Positions 1 to 9,134 of a stretch of DNA of 64,000 bases are shown here, piece by piece. Each line of letters begins with the position of its first letter. Positions within the stretch are counted from its first letter, which is position 1. The DNA is from Acidovorax sp. NCPPB 4044 (GTDB lineage: Bacteria > Pseudomonadota > Gammaproteobacteria > Burkholderiales > Burkholderiaceae_C): positions 4,680,001-4,744,000 of the forward strand of contig NZ_JAMCOS010000001.1 of the NCBI RefSeq assembly GCF_028069655.1, written 5' to 3'. The notes beneath the pieces were generated by a model. The model was not told the DNA's origin and made no database searches. It saw only the letters and a program-made list of their open reading frames with translations. Made by a program: the position numbers and the translations under genes.

Positions 1-200
1 TACACGGCCAGCATGAAGACACAGGCTTTCGGATTCATCAGGCAGGTCAGCAGCGCCCGGACGAAGGTCGCGCCGAGCAGACGCGCATCGGTCGTCACCG
101 CAGCACCCTCGAAGGCCGACCGGCTGCGCAGCAGCGACACACCCATCCAGGCGACATACAGCGCACCGGCCACCGGCAGCAGGTGAACGCGGCCGGCAAG
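1..200 (-). pseudogene. LysE-family exporter fragment, probably decayed
   Basis: Read on the minus strand, this edge encodes a stretch typical of the LysE/RhtB exporter family. It contains VAGALYVAWMG followed by the signature LLTCLMNPKACVFM (the L-x-NPK motif) and runs off the window. Upstream, around position 190-200, the frame breaks: the matching sequence RLLPAAF continues in another frame, so one base seems to be missing, and I find no convincing N-terminus. I therefore read it as the central part of a frameshifted or 5'-truncated exporter gene. It lies divergently from an XRE-cupin regulator, a usual arrangement for LysE exporters. A sequencing error could also explain the break. Confidence 0.5.
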
Positions 201-365
201 AGCCGAACCACGGCGCCCAGACGCTGTTGCGCCAGGCGATGAAGGGCCGCGGCAGCCTGCAGGGTGCGGCCTGTCCAAGGCTTGGAGGGGAACCAAGAAC
301 ACTTGCAGGGGCAGCACCTGTTCATATCCATTTTTCTGGAAAAATATTCCTGCAAACTGGATTGC

Positions 366-956
366 ATGGACATCACCACTTTGCTCGCCCAGCGCCTGCG
401 CACCCTGCGCGATGCGCGCGGGCTGTCGCTCGAGGCACTGGCCGAGCGCAGCGGCGTGAGCCGCTCGAACATTTCCCTCATCGAACGCGGCGAGAGCAGC
501 CCGACCGCCGCCGTGCTCGACAAGCTGGCCAGCGGCCTGGGCGTGACGCTGTCTTCGCTGTTCGAACGCGAGGCGGCAGACGACGAAGCCGCCTCGCCGG
601 TGGCCCGCGTGGCGCAGCAGCCGGTATGGACCGACCCGGCCTCGGGGTATGTCCGCCGCAGCGTCTCCCCCGGCGTGCCCTCGCCGCTACAACTGGTGGA
701 CGTGGTCTTCCCTGCCGGGCAGCGCGTGGCATACGACAACGCGCCACGCGGGATGGAGATCCACCAGCAGATCTGGATGATCGAAGGCGCCATGGAGATC
801 ACGGTGGGTGGCACGGCCTGGCGGCTGGAGGCGGGCGATTGCCTGGCCCACACCCTGGGCAGCCCCATCGTGTACCGCAACCCCGCCCGGCAGGCGGCAC
901 GCTACCTCGTGGCGCTGGCCACTTCCGGTCCTTTCTTCAACAAGAGGTCTGCATGA
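366..956 (+). CDS. XRE-family regulator with C-terminal cupin domain
   Basis: This is a 196-residue transcription factor of the XRE-cupin class. Residues 4-60 form the helix-turn-helix, with LRDARGLSLEALAERSGVSR and the recognition segment SNISLIERGESSPT. Residues 105-185 form a cupin fold in which a small ligand probably binds. Family members often control the exporter or catabolic genes beside them. The start is placed at 366 because the conserved HTH begins directly after it; an in-frame ATG exists upstream at 264. The stop overlaps the start of the acetyltransferase gene as ATGA, so the two are translationally coupled. The exporter relic lies divergently upstream, so the original target may have been lost. 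Confidence 0.85.
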   Translation: MDITTLLAQRLRTLRDARGLSLEALAERSGVSRSNISLIERGESSPTAAVLDKLASGLGVTLSSLFEREAADDEAASPVARVAQQPVWTDPASGYVRRSVSPGVPSPLQLVDVVFPAGQRVAYDNAPRGMEIHQQIWMIEGAMEITVGGTAWRLEAGDCLAHTLGSPIVYRNPARQAARYLVALATSGPFFNKRSA

Positions 957-1495
957 ACTTTCCCGCTCCCACCGCCCTCCCGACCGTGCGCCGCGTCGGC
1001 ACGAACGAGGCCGCTGCCTGCATCCCCGCCCTGGCCGAAGTGCTGGTGGACTGCGTGGAGGGCGGGGCATCGGTGGGCTTCATGCTGCCGCTGGGCGCGG
1101 CCAAGGCCGAGGCGTTCTGGCGCGGCGTGGCGGATGGCGTGGCCTCCGGCGCCCGCGCCCTGCTGGTGGCCGAAGATGCCACCGGCCAGGTCGTCGGCAC
1201 CGTGCAACTGGTGCTGGCCCAGCCTGACAACCAGCCGCACCGTGCCGACCTGGCCAAGATGCTGGTGCATCGCCGCGCGCGCCGGCAGGGGCTGGCGCGG
1301 CGGCTGCTGGAGGCAGCCGACACCGTGGCCCGCGACGAAGGAAAGACCGTGCTGGTGCTCGACACCGTGACCGGCGGGGACGCCGAACGCCTGTACACCC
1401 GCGCCGGCTGGCAGCGCGTGGGCACCGTGCCTGAATACGCGCTGCTGCCCGACGGCACGCTCTGCGGCACCACGTTCTTCCACAAGCGCCTGTAG
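953..1495 (+). CDS. GNAT-family N-acetyltransferase
   Basis: This 180-residue protein has a GCN5-related acetyltransferase fold. The acetyl-CoA-binding motif A is visible near residue 105-125 as RRARRQGLARRLLEAAD (R-x-x-G-x-A pattern), preceded by the beta strand ADLAKMLVHR and followed by the late motif YTRAGWQRVG. It would transfer an acetyl group from acetyl-CoA to the amine of an unknown small molecule. The gene is coupled to the XRE-cupin regulator by ATGA, so the pair forms a two-gene operon. The substrate cannot be read from sequence. Confidence 0.85.
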   Translation: MNFPAPTALPTVRRVGTNEAAACIPALAEVLVDCVEGGASVGFMLPLGAAKAEAFWRGVADGVASGARALLVAEDATGQVVGTVQLVLAQPDNQPHRADLAKMLVHRRARRQGLARRLLEAADTVARDEGKTVLVLDTVTGGDAERLYTRAGWQRVGTVPEYALLPDGTLCGTTFFHKRL

Positions 1496-1555
1496 CGGCG
1501 CCTGCCCCCCGGCCTCCCACCGGCTTCCTTGTTGATGCACGGCAAGCGCATGCGC

Positions 1556-1585
1556 GCGCGGTCGGCCCACAATGGCCGACCGCGC
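1556..1585. terminator. 12-bp perfect hairpin, terminator-like
   Basis: A perfect inverted repeat, GCGCGGTCGGCC / GGCCGACCGCGC, has a 6-base loop and lies between the acetyltransferase and the ubiM-like gene. No uridine run follows, so it is either a weak or factor-assisted terminator or an mRNA processing/stability element. Confidence 0.35.
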
Positions 1586-1623
1586 CTTCCAGCGCTTCAC
1601 CCCGCCGCATTGCGATCCTGTCC

Positions 1624-2913
1624 ATGCACCACACCACCGAGCCGCAGACCCACCGCCGTGACAGCGACGTCCTCATCGTGGGCGCTGGCCCGGCCGGCCT
1701 GTCGCTGGCAACGGCGCTGGGTCAGGCCGGTTTCCAGGTGACGGTGATCGACCAGCAGAGCGAGGCCGCGCTCGCCGATCCCGCGCCGGACGGCCGCGAG
1801 ATCGCCCTCACCCACCCCAGCGGCGACACGCTGCGCCGCCTGGGTTCGTGGCAGCGTCTGGCCGCGCACGAGATCGGCCGCATCACCGAAGCGCAGGTGC
1901 ACGACGGGCCCGTGGGCCGGCATGCCGCACTGCAGCTGGATGCGCAGCGCAGCGGCACCGGCCACCTGGGCTGGATCGTGCCCAACCACGCATTGCGCCG
2001 CACCGCGTGGCAGGCGGCATCGGCCACGCCGGGCGTGCGCATCGTCAGCGGGGCGCAGGTCGGCCGCGTCGCAGTACAGGCCACGCGCGCGGAACTGGAC
2101 TACACCCCGGCCGGCAGCGCTCCCGGGATACCGGCCACGCGCCTGCAGGCCGCGCTGGTGGTGGCCGCCGACAGCCGCTTCTCGGCCGCCCGCCGGCAAT
2201 TGGGCATCGGCGCGCAGATGACCGATTTCGGCCGCACCGTCATCGTCTGCCGCATGCGCCATGCGGCGCCCCATGGCGGCGTGGCCCACGAATGCTTCGG
2301 CTACGCACGCACGCTGGCCGTGCTGCCGCTGCCGGACGACCCGGGGGACGGCGCCCCCCAGTGCTCGATCGTGGTCACCGCCGGCACGGCGGATGCCGCC
2401 GCGCTGATGGCGCAGGACGGCAATGCCTTCGCCGCCGAAGTCGCGCAGCAGTTCCAGCACCGCCTGGGCGGCATGCAACTCGTGGGGGAGCGCCATGCCT
2501 ACCCGCTGGTGGCCGTCTACGCGCACCGCTTCTCCGGCACCCGCTGCGCACTGCTGGGCGATGCCGCCGTAGGCATGCACCCCGTGACGGCCCATGGCTA
2601 CAACCTGGGCCTGGCCGGGGTGGAAGGCCTGGCGCGCACGGTGGCAGATGCCCGGCTGCGCGGGGAAGACATCGGCGCGGCCTCGGTGTTGGCGCGCTAC
2701 GCCCGTGCCCACCATCGCCATGCGCTGCCGATCTACCAGGGCACGAACGCCATCGTGCGGCTCTATACCGACCCGCGGCCGCTGCCCCGGTTGGTGCGGC
2801 AGTGGGTGCTGCAGGGTGCGCGCCGCCTGCCGCCGCTGCAGGCGGCCATCACCCGCCAGCTGACGGGACGCGCGCCGCCACGCAGCCCGCAGGCGCAGGC
2901 GCAGGGCGGGTAA
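1624..2913 (+). CDS. ubiM: FAD-dependent ubiquinone hydroxylase, UbiM-like (UbiH/UbiF family)
   Basis: This 429-residue flavoprotein belongs to the UbiH/UbiF/UbiM aromatic hydroxylases, which add the ring hydroxyls of ubiquinone. The N-terminal Rossmann motif is DVLIVGAGPAGLSLATALG (residues 15-33). The segment DPAPDGREIALTH matches what I remember of UbiM proteins, and the second FAD motif is CALLGDAAVGMHPVTAHGYN near residue 310-330. UbiM is described as an alternative C5-hydroxylase found patchily in Proteobacteria. The assignment to UbiM rather than UbiH rests on recalled sequence resemblance. The gene stands alone between the acetyltransferase and an ABC transporter. The low-complexity tail PPRSPQAQAQGG is probably not structured. 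Confidence 0.65.
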   Translation: MHHTTEPQTHRRDSDVLIVGAGPAGLSLATALGQAGFQVTVIDQQSEAALADPAPDGREIALTHPSGDTLRRLGSWQRLAAHEIGRITEAQVHDGPVGRHAALQLDAQRSGTGHLGWIVPNHALRRTAWQAASATPGVRIVSGAQVGRVAVQATRAELDYTPAGSAPGIPATRLQAALVVAADSRFSAARRQLGIGAQMTDFGRTVIVCRMRHAAPHGGVAHECFGYARTLAVLPLPDDPGDGAPQCSIVVTAGTADAAALMAQDGNAFAAEVAQQFQHRLGGMQLVGERHAYPLVAVYAHRFSGTRCALLGDAAVGMHPVTAHGYNLGLAGVEGLARTVADARLRGEDIGAASVLARYARAHHRHALPIYQGTNAIVRLYTDPRPLPRLVRQWVLQGARRLPPLQAAITRQLTGRAPPRSPQAQAQGG

Positions 2914-3060
2914 GCCCCCCGCCGGAGCCGCCCTGGCACGACACACACGTTGCGCGGGCCGCGTTCACAAGGCCTCCACGGAACCCGCGTACGCTTGCGG
3001 CCTTTCCGGCACGCGGCTGAAATCCCTCGGCGCGGCCCAGCCCCAGCTACCGGCACCGCC

Positions 3061-4797
3061 ATGACCCAGCCCCAGCGCCGCGAGTTCCTTCCCCGCCAGA
3101 TCGTGGACGCGCCACCGAACCGCTGGGACTGGGCGCTGCTGCCCCTGGTGCTCGCCGGCGTGGTGCTGCTGGCCTATGGCGCGGCGCAAATGGCCCAACC
3201 CTTCCACATGGGCGATGCGCTGCCGCTGTCGCTGGACCCGTGGCAGTTGCCCTATTACCTGCTGCGCACCACGCTGCGCATGTTCATCGCACTGGGTGCC
3301 TCGCTGGTCTTCGCCTGCGTGTTCGCCGTGCTGGCGGCCAAGTACCGGCTGGCCGAGCGGGTGCTGGTGCCGCTGCTGGACATCCTGCAGTCCATTCCCA
3401 TCCTGGGCTTTCTGTCGATCACGGTGACGGGCTTCATCGCGCTCTTTCCCGGAAGCCTGCTGGGCGTGGAGTGCGCGGCCATCTTCGCCATCTTCACCTC
3501 GCAGGCCTGGAACATGGCCTTCAGCCTCTACCAGTCGCTGCGCACCGTGCCGGCCGAACTGCAGGAAGCCGCGCGCGTGTTCCAGCTTTCGGGCTGGCAG
3601 CGCTTCTGGCGGCTGGAGCTGCCCTTCGCCATGCCGGGGCTGCTGTGGAACATGATGATGTCGATGTCCGGCGGCTGGTTCTTCGTGGTGGCGTCGGAGG
3701 CCATCTCCGTCTCGCACCAGGACATCAAGCTGCCCGGCGTGGGCTCGTACATCGCCATGGCCATCGAGGCACGCGACCTCTGCGCCATCGGCTGGGCGAT
3801 TGCCTGCATGCTGGTGGCCATCCTGCTGTACGACCAGCTGCTTTTCCGCCCCCTGGTGGCCTGGGCCGACAAGTTCCGCTTCGAGGAGGGCAGCGCCGAC
3901 GCCGCCCCACGCTCATGGCTGCTGAACTGGCTGCGCCGCGCGCGCGGCACGCAGCGTCTGGCGGGCTGGTGCCAGCGGCAACTGGGGCGCACGCTCACGC
4001 TCTTCAGGCGCAGCCACGACGGCACCTCGATCCGCGCGCGGCCCGCCGCGCCCTCGCCCCGCGCGGAGAGGGTGTGGGATGCCGTGCTCGCCGCGGGCGT
4101 GCTGTTCGCCATCGCTCGGCTGGTGCAGTTCGTGCACTCCGAGGTGGGCTGGCACGAGGTGGCCCACGTGTTCCTGCTGGGGAGCTACACGCTGGTGCGC
4201 GTGCTGGTGCTGATCGCGCTGGCGGCACTGGTGTGGGTGCCCATCGGCGTGTGGATCGGCATGGACCCGCGCTGGTCGGGGCGGCTGCAGGCGGTGGCCC
4301 AGTTCCTGGCGGCCTTCCCCGCCAATCTGTTCTTTCCGGTGGCGGTGATGCTGGCGGTGCACTGGAAGCTGAACCCCGACGTGTGGCTCTCGCCGCTCAT
4401 GATCCTGGGCACGCAGTGGTACATCCTCTTCAACGTGATCGCGGGGGCCTCCAGCATTCCGAACGAGCTGCGCCTGGCCGCTCGGAACCTGGGGCTTTCG
4501 GGCTGGCTGCGCTGGAAGCGCTACCTGCTGCCCGCCGTGTTTCCCAGTTTCGTGACGGGCGCCATCACCGCCAGCGGCGGCTCGTGGAACGCGAGCATCG
4601 TGGCCGAGTACGTGACCTGGGGCGACACCACGCTGCAGGCGCAGGGCCTGGGCAGCTACATCGCGCAGATGACGGCCAGCGGCGACTTTCCGCGCATCGC
4701 GCTGGGCATCGGCGCCATGGTGGTGTTCGTGATGGGGCTGAACCACTTCCTCTGGCGCCGGCTCTACCGGCTGGCCGAGGACCGGATGCACTTCTGA
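3061..4797 (+). CDS. ABC transporter permease, two fused permease domains
   Basis: This is a 578-residue inner-membrane protein with two binding-protein-dependent permease domains in one chain. Each half carries the EAA-type cytoplasmic loop: VPAELQEAARVFQLSGWQRF near residue 165-185 and IPNELRLAARNLGLSGWLRW near 465-485. About twelve membrane segments are expected. A charged linker of about 90 residues (near residues 275-360) joins the halves. Its closest relatives are the nitrate/sulfonate/bicarbonate-type transporters. The ATPase follows 53 bases later. No periplasmic binding protein is encoded nearby, so the substrate is undefined. The ATG at 3061 is used because the upstream extension is arginine-rich and unlike the family. 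Confidence 0.85.
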   Translation: MTQPQRREFLPRQIVDAPPNRWDWALLPLVLAGVVLLAYGAAQMAQPFHMGDALPLSLDPWQLPYYLLRTTLRMFIALGASLVFACVFAVLAAKYRLAERVLVPLLDILQSIPILGFLSITVTGFIALFPGSLLGVECAAIFAIFTSQAWNMAFSLYQSLRTVPAELQEAARVFQLSGWQRFWRLELPFAMPGLLWNMMMSMSGGWFFVVASEAISVSHQDIKLPGVGSYIAMAIEARDLCAIGWAIACMLVAILLYDQLLFRPLVAWADKFRFEEGSADAAPRSWLLNWLRRARGTQRLAGWCQRQLGRTLTLFRRSHDGTSIRARPAAPSPRAERVWDAVLAAGVLFAIARLVQFVHSEVGWHEVAHVFLLGSYTLVRVLVLIALAALVWVPIGVWIGMDPRWSGRLQAVAQFLAAFPANLFFPVAVMLAVHWKLNPDVWLSPLMILGTQWYILFNVIAGASSIPNELRLAARNLGLSGWLRWKRYLLPAVFPSFVTGAITASGGSWNASIVAEYVTWGDTTLQAQGLGSYIAQMTASGDFPRIALGIGAMVVFVMGLNHFLWRRLYRLAEDRMHF

Positions 4798-4850
4798 ACC
4801 CAACCGCGCCACCCGACCCCACAGAAAAAGAAACCGGAGCCGTTGCCACC

Positions 4851-6173
4851 ATGACGCAATCCATCATCGAACTCCAGGGCGTGGGCAAGACCTTCCGCTC
4901 CTCCGATGGCCGCGAACGCCCCGTGCTGCACGGGGTGGACTTCACGCTGCGCGAAGGCGAGATCGTCGCGCTGCTGGGCCAGTCGGGCTCGGGCAAGAGC
5001 ACGCTGCTGCGCATCATGGCGGGCCTGGTGCCGGCCGACCAGGGCACGGTGCGCTACCGGGGCCAGCCGCTGCACGGGCCGGCACGTGCGATCAGCATGG
5101 TGTTCCAGTCGTTCGCGCTGTTTCCGTGGCTCACGGTGCAGCAGAACGTGGAACTGGGCCTGGAGGCGCGCGGCGTACCGCAGGCCGCGCGCGCCGCGCG
5201 GGCGGGCGCGGCCATCGACCTGATCGGCCTCGCGGGTTTCGAGGGTGCGCTGCCGCGCGAACTCTCGGGCGGCATGCGCCAGCGCGTGGGCATCGCCCGC
5301 GCCCTGGTGACCGAGCCCGACGTGCTGCTCATGGACGAAGCCTTCTCCGCGCTCGACGTACTCACCGGCGAACGCCTGCGGGAAGACATCCTGCAGCTGT
5401 GGCGCAGCGGCACCATGCCCACCAAGGCCATGCTGGTGGTGTCGCACAACATCGAAGAGGCCGTGATGATGGCCGACCGCGTGCTGATCTTCGCGAGCGA
5501 CCCGGGCCGCATCCGCTGCCAGCTGTCGATCCAGCTGCCCCGCCCGCGCGACGCCGACAGCGCGCACGTGCGCGCCCTGATCGACGAGGTCTACGCGCTG
5601 ATGACGGCCGGTGCCGCGCGCCACACCGCGGTGGCGGGCGGGGCCCCGGCCGAGCAGACCGCGCCCGCGCTGCTCACCGACCGCCTGCCCGCCGCCGACG
5701 TGGCGCGCATGGACGGCCTGCTCGAACTGCTGGCCGAGCCGCCGTTCGACGGGCGCGCCGACCTGCCGCAACTGGCCGAGGAAACCAGCCTCACCGATGC
5801 CGAACTGCTGCCCGTGGCCCACGCCGTCGCACAGCTCGGCCTGGCGGCGCTGGCGGGAGGCGACCTGCAGATCACGCCGCTCGGCCGCCGCTACGTGGAC
5901 GGCGGCCACGGCCTGCGGCAGGACATCTTCGGCCAGCAGTTGCTGGCCCACGTGCCGCTGGTGGCCCACATCCGCCACAGCCTGGAGCAGGAAGCCACCG
6001 GAGAGCTACCGGACGTGCCTTTCCTGCGCCTGCTGAGCGAACAGCTCGACGCCCAGGAAGCCGAAAGCGTGCTGCGCACGGCCATCACCTGGGCACGCCA
6101 TGGAGAGGTGTTCGAGTACGACTTCCGCACGGGCGTGATGCGGCTGCCCACGGGCGACGAAACGCCCACCTGA
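4851..6173 (+). CDS. ABC transporter ATPase with AAA-associated C-terminal domain
   Basis: This 440-residue ATP-binding subunit pairs with the fused permease just upstream. The nucleotide-binding domain shows Walker A GQSGSGKST (about residues 44-52), the signature LSGGMRQRVGIARAL, Walker B VLLMDEAFSALD and the switch histidine in VVSHNIEEA. After residue 260 comes a helical C-terminal extension of about 180 residues. It resembles the AAA-associated domain of the nitrate/sulfonate-type ATPases and probably has a regulatory role. With one ATPase and one double permease, the transporter would be a homodimeric ATPase on a fused membrane unit. An oxyanion or sulfonate substrate is only a family guess. 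Confidence 0.87.
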   Translation: MTQSIIELQGVGKTFRSSDGRERPVLHGVDFTLREGEIVALLGQSGSGKSTLLRIMAGLVPADQGTVRYRGQPLHGPARAISMVFQSFALFPWLTVQQNVELGLEARGVPQAARAARAGAAIDLIGLAGFEGALPRELSGGMRQRVGIARALVTEPDVLLMDEAFSALDVLTGERLREDILQLWRSGTMPTKAMLVVSHNIEEAVMMADRVLIFASDPGRIRCQLSIQLPRPRDADSAHVRALIDEVYALMTAGAARHTAVAGGAPAEQTAPALLTDRLPAADVARMDGLLELLAEPPFDGRADLPQLAEETSLTDAELLPVAHAVAQLGLAALAGGDLQITPLGRRYVDGGHGLRQDIFGQQLLAHVPLVAHIRHSLEQEATGELPDVPFLRLLSEQLDAQEAESVLRTAITWARHGEVFEYDFRTGVMRLPTGDETPT

Positions 6174-6429
6174 GCCCCTTCGTGCTCTTTCGTGCCCTGT
6201 GTCCGGCAGGCGCCGGCCCGGGGAACTCAGGCCGTGGGCATGCCGCCGGCGGCGGGGCCGGACTGCGGCGCCGGAGCCCGCTGTGCGCGGGCCGGATGGC
6301 CGGTGGCGGCAGGCGCCGCGCTGGTGAGCGGGCGCACATGCGCGGCACTGCCGCAGCCGGCTGGCTGCGGGCCGCCATGGAGAAGGCGCTGGATGGGGAG
6401 AACGCGGCTGAACATCGTTGGCCCCTCCT

Positions 6430-7482
6430 TCACGCCGCGGCCGGCACGGCATCCGCACGCCACCAGGGCTGCGTGCCCGCCGGCGCCGCGATGGCCACCC
6501 GCTCCCCCATCGCCGGCGTGACCAGGGGAACCCCCCGCTCATCGGCCAGCGCGGAGATGCGCTCGAAAGGGTCGGTCCAGGCGTGCATCGACAGATCGAA
6601 AGTGCCGTTGTGGATGGGCAGGCAATGCCGCCCCCGTACGTCCAGGTGCGCCTGCAGGCTTTGCTCGGGCTGCATGTGCACATCGGGCCAGTCGGCGTTG
6701 TAGGCACCGGTTTCCATGAGCGTGAGATCGAAGGGGCCGAAGCGCTCGCCGATGGCGCGGAAGCCGTCGAAGTAGCCGGAATCGCCGCTGAAGAAAACGC
6801 GCGTCCCGCCCGCGATCAGCACCCACGAGGACCACAGCGTGCGGTTGCCGTCGGTGAGCCCCCGGCCGGAGAAATGCTGTGCCGGCGTGCAGACCAGCCG
6901 CACGCCCGCGAAGGTGGTGCCCTGCCACCAGTCGAACTGCCGCACCTTCGCGGCAGGTACGCCCCAGGCGATCAGCCGATCGCCCACGCCCAGCGGGGTG
7001 ACGAATTGCGCCACCTTCGGTGCCAGCGCCAGGATGGCGGCGCGGTCCAGGTGGTCGTAATGGTCGTGCGAGAGCACCACGCCGCGGATCGGCGGCAGAT
7101 CGTCGATGGAGAGCGGCGGCGCGTGGAAACGCTTCGGCCCCGCGAACGAGACCGGCGACGCGCGCTCGGAAAACACCGGGTCCGTCAGCCAGAAGCCGCC
7201 CTGCAGCTTGAGCAGCACGGTGGAATGCCCCAGCCGCCACAGCCCCATGTCCGGCGCCTCGAGCAGGGCCTGCCGCGTGAGGGGCTGCACCGCGATGGGC
7301 TGGCGCGGCACCGTGTCGGCCGGCTTGCCGAAGGCGACGCGCCAGAGGAGCCGCAGCCCCTTCAGCCAGCCCATGCGGTGGCGCGGCGCTGCATTGCGGA
7401 AGCGGCCATCGGATGCGGGTGGCGGCCGCAGGGAAAAGGAATCGGCCGGGGCGGCGTGGCTGTAGGCGGACGGTCGGGCCAT
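6430..7482 (-). CDS. MBL-fold metallohydrolase (UlaG/NAPE-PLD-like)
   Basis: This 350-residue protein belongs to the metallo-beta-lactamase superfamily. The metal-binding motif is SHDHYDHLD (HxHxDH), preceded by GHSTVLLKLQGGFWLTDPVF, with later ligands in TPAQHFSGRG, FSGDSGYFDGF and PIHNGTFDL. This layout is that of the UlaG-like and N-acylphosphatidylethanolamine phospholipase D-like hydrolases. It has no signal peptide and is probably cytosolic. It is transcribed divergently from a TetR regulator, and a short inverted repeat between them is a candidate operator, so the hydrolase is the likely TetR target. The substrate is unknown. Confidence 0.85.
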   Translation of the reverse strand: MARPSAYSHAAPADSFSLRPPPASDGRFRNAAPRHRMGWLKGLRLLWRVAFGKPADTVPRQPIAVQPLTRQALLEAPDMGLWRLGHSTVLLKLQGGFWLTDPVFSERASPVSFAGPKRFHAPPLSIDDLPPIRGVVLSHDHYDHLDRAAILALAPKVAQFVTPLGVGDRLIAWGVPAAKVRQFDWWQGTTFAGVRLVCTPAQHFSGRGLTDGNRTLWSSWVLIAGGTRVFFSGDSGYFDGFRAIGERFGPFDLTLMETGAYNADWPDVHMQPEQSLQAHLDVRGRHCLPIHNGTFDLSMHAWTDPFERISALADERGVPLVTPAMGERVAIAAPAGTQPWWRADAVPAAA

Positions 7483-7522
7483 GGCAGTGGAGCGGAGTGG
7501 AGGGGGGATGCACCACAAAGTG

Positions 7523-7534
7523 CACTGCACAGTG
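7523..7534. promoter_or_regulatory. Inverted repeat CACTG-CA-CAGTG, candidate TetR operator
   Basis: This dyad sits in the 99-base gap between the divergent hydrolase and TetR genes, in one of the few AT-rich stretches here. On the minus strand a plausible -35/-10 pair (TTTACT, 16-base spacer, TACACT) overlaps it, so repressor binding would block the hydrolase promoter. Assignment to the TetR protein is inferred from position. Confidence 0.45.
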
Positions 7535-7581
7535 TAGTGTTGTTTTCTAAAAAGTAAACCGTGCGGTGTAAAATTCGCCGG

Positions 7582-8205
7582 ATGACTGTTTCCGCCGTGC
7601 CCACCCGCCTGACCGACCGCAAGCGCGAAGCCATCGTGCAGGCCGCCATTGCCGAGTTCCGCGAGCATGGATTCACCGGCACCAGCATGGACCGCGTGGC
7701 CGCCGCGGCCGATGTCTCCAAGCGCACCGTCTACAACCATTTCCCCAGCAAGGACGAGCTGTTCGCCGCCATCCTGGACCACCTCTGGAGCCGCAGCCAG
7801 TCGCAGGCGGAGGTCGTGCACGACCCGGACCGGCCGCTGCGGCCGCAGCTCCTGGAGCTGATCGGCCAGAAAATGCGGCTTTTCACCGACGCCAGCTTCA
7901 TGAACCTCTCGCGCGTCGTCATGGCCGAGATGCTGCACACCCCGGCACGTGCGCTGGAGATGTCGGCACGGCTGTCCGAGAAGGAAAAGAGCCTGCCCGC
8001 CTGGATCCGCGCCGCGCAGGAGGCCGGGCGCCTGCGCGCGGACGTCGATCCGCTCTACGCGGCCAAGCAGCTGATGGGATTGCTCAAGACGAACGCGTTC
8101 TGGCCCCAGCTCGCCATGGGCCAGCCGCCCCTGGATGAAACCCAGCAGGCGCAGGTGCTGGCCGATGCGGTGGACATGTTCCTGGGTTTCTACGGACGGG
8201 CCTGA
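7582..8205 (+). CDS. TetR/AcrR-family transcriptional regulator
   Basis: This 207-residue repressor has the classic N-terminal TetR helix-turn-helix. Residues 12-55 contain KREAIVQAAIAEFREHGFTG, then TSMDRVAAAADVSKRTVYNHF, then PSKDELFAAIL. The C-terminal ligand pocket has the PALDH/AefR-type layout (MNLSRVVMAEMLHTP). ATG 7582 is chosen because the motif starts directly after it and seven residues of an alternative start at 7561 would lie in the promoter. It is divergent from the MBL hydrolase, which it probably represses along with itself. Confidence 0.85.
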   Translation: MTVSAVPTRLTDRKREAIVQAAIAEFREHGFTGTSMDRVAAAADVSKRTVYNHFPSKDELFAAILDHLWSRSQSQAEVVHDPDRPLRPQLLELIGQKMRLFTDASFMNLSRVVMAEMLHTPARALEMSARLSEKEKSLPAWIRAAQEAGRLRADVDPLYAAKQLMGLLKTNAFWPQLAMGQPPLDETQQAQVLADAVDMFLGFYGRA

Positions 8206-8221
8206 CGCCCCTGCGCCGCGT

Positions 8222-9112
8222 TCACAGAGCGCGCCGCGCCGCGGCCATCGCGCTGCGGGCCAGGCGCTCCAGCCGCGGCGGCTGCTGTTGCCAGCTATGC
8301 CAGAACAGGGGGACGTCGGTGGCGGCCTCCGGCAGCACGTCCACCAGTTCGCCGCTTTCGATGGCGCCTTCGATCTGCAGCTCGGGCACCATGCCGTAGC
8401 CCAGGCCGCAGCGCACCGCCGCCACGAAGGGCTCCGACGCGGGCACGTGGTGGCAGGGGTAGGCGCTGGCCTGGAGCCCATGGATGCGGCGCAGCGCCTC
8501 GGCATGCAGCGCATCCTTGCGGTTGAAGACCACGGCGGGGGCGCGCCGCGCGGCGGCGCGCGTGACACCGCGCGCAAACCACTCCTGCACGAAGGCGGGC
8601 GACGCCACGAGCCGGTAGCGCATGGTGCCGAGCAATTCGGCAGCGCAGCCGCGCATGGCATCCGGCTGCGCGGAGATGCAGGCATGGGCCAGGCCCGCCT
8701 CCAGCAGCGCATGCGTGTGCTCCTGGTCGTCCACGATCAATTCCAGTGCGATGCGCTCGCGCTGCAGTGCCGGCGCCAGGGCCGGGAGCAGCCACGTGGC
8801 GAGCGAATCCGCGTTCACGGCCAGCGTGAGCGGGGAGAACGCCGCGCCGTCCCCTCCATCGGTGAGGTCGGCCAGCAGTTCCCGCTCCATGAGCCGCGCA
8901 CGTTGCAGGTGCTGCAGCAACTGCCGCCCTGCCCGCGTGGCGCGGCAGGGGCGGCCGCGCACCAGCAGGGGCTGGCCGAGCCCGCTCTCCAGGGCGCGCA
9001 CGCGCAGCGACACCGCCGACGGCGTGAGGTGCAGCGCCGTGGCGGCCTGCTCGAAACTGCCTGCCTCGGCGACGGCAAGAAAGGCTTCGCATTGCTTGGA
9101 ATCGAGCGGCAT
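8222..9112 (-). CDS. argP: LysR-family regulator of ArgP/LysG type
   Basis: This 296-residue LysR regulator closely follows ArgP, the basic-amino-acid-sensing activator. The helix-turn-helix at residues 5-60 includes FEQAATALHLTPSAVSLRVRALE, and the effector domain contains AVNADSLATWLLPALAP, nearly identical to the segment I recall from E. coli ArgP, followed by VPCHHV-like and PELQIEGAIESGELVDV elements. ArgP activates the divergent LysE/ArgO exporter when arginine, lysine or toxic analogues accumulate, and exactly that gene lies 95 bases away on the opposite strand. Start ATG 9112 gives the normal family length. Confidence 0.9.
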   Translation of the reverse strand: MPLDSKQCEAFLAVAEAGSFEQAATALHLTPSAVSLRVRALESGLGQPLLVRGRPCRATRAGRQLLQHLQRARLMERELLADLTDGGDGAAFSPLTLAVNADSLATWLLPALAPALQRERIALELIVDDQEHTHALLEAGLAHACISAQPDAMRGCAAELLGTMRYRLVASPAFVQEWFARGVTRAAARRAPAVVFNRKDALHAEALRRIHGLQASAYPCHHVPASEPFVAAVRCGLGYGMVPELQIEGAIESGELVDVLPEAATDVPLFWHSWQQQPPRLERLARSAMAAARRAL

Positions 9113-9134
9113 GGCGGCTTCGGGCGTTGAAATT

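Noticed and set aside
1134..1370. Tryptophan-rich short open frames inside several genes (for example 78 codons here)
   Set aside because: They are alternative-frame readings of GC-rich coding DNA and have no start signal or homology.
3061..6173. Assignment of the ABC system as a nitrate or taurine transporter
   Set aside because: There is no binding-protein gene or nitrate/sulfonate metabolism gene nearby, so the substrate cannot be set.
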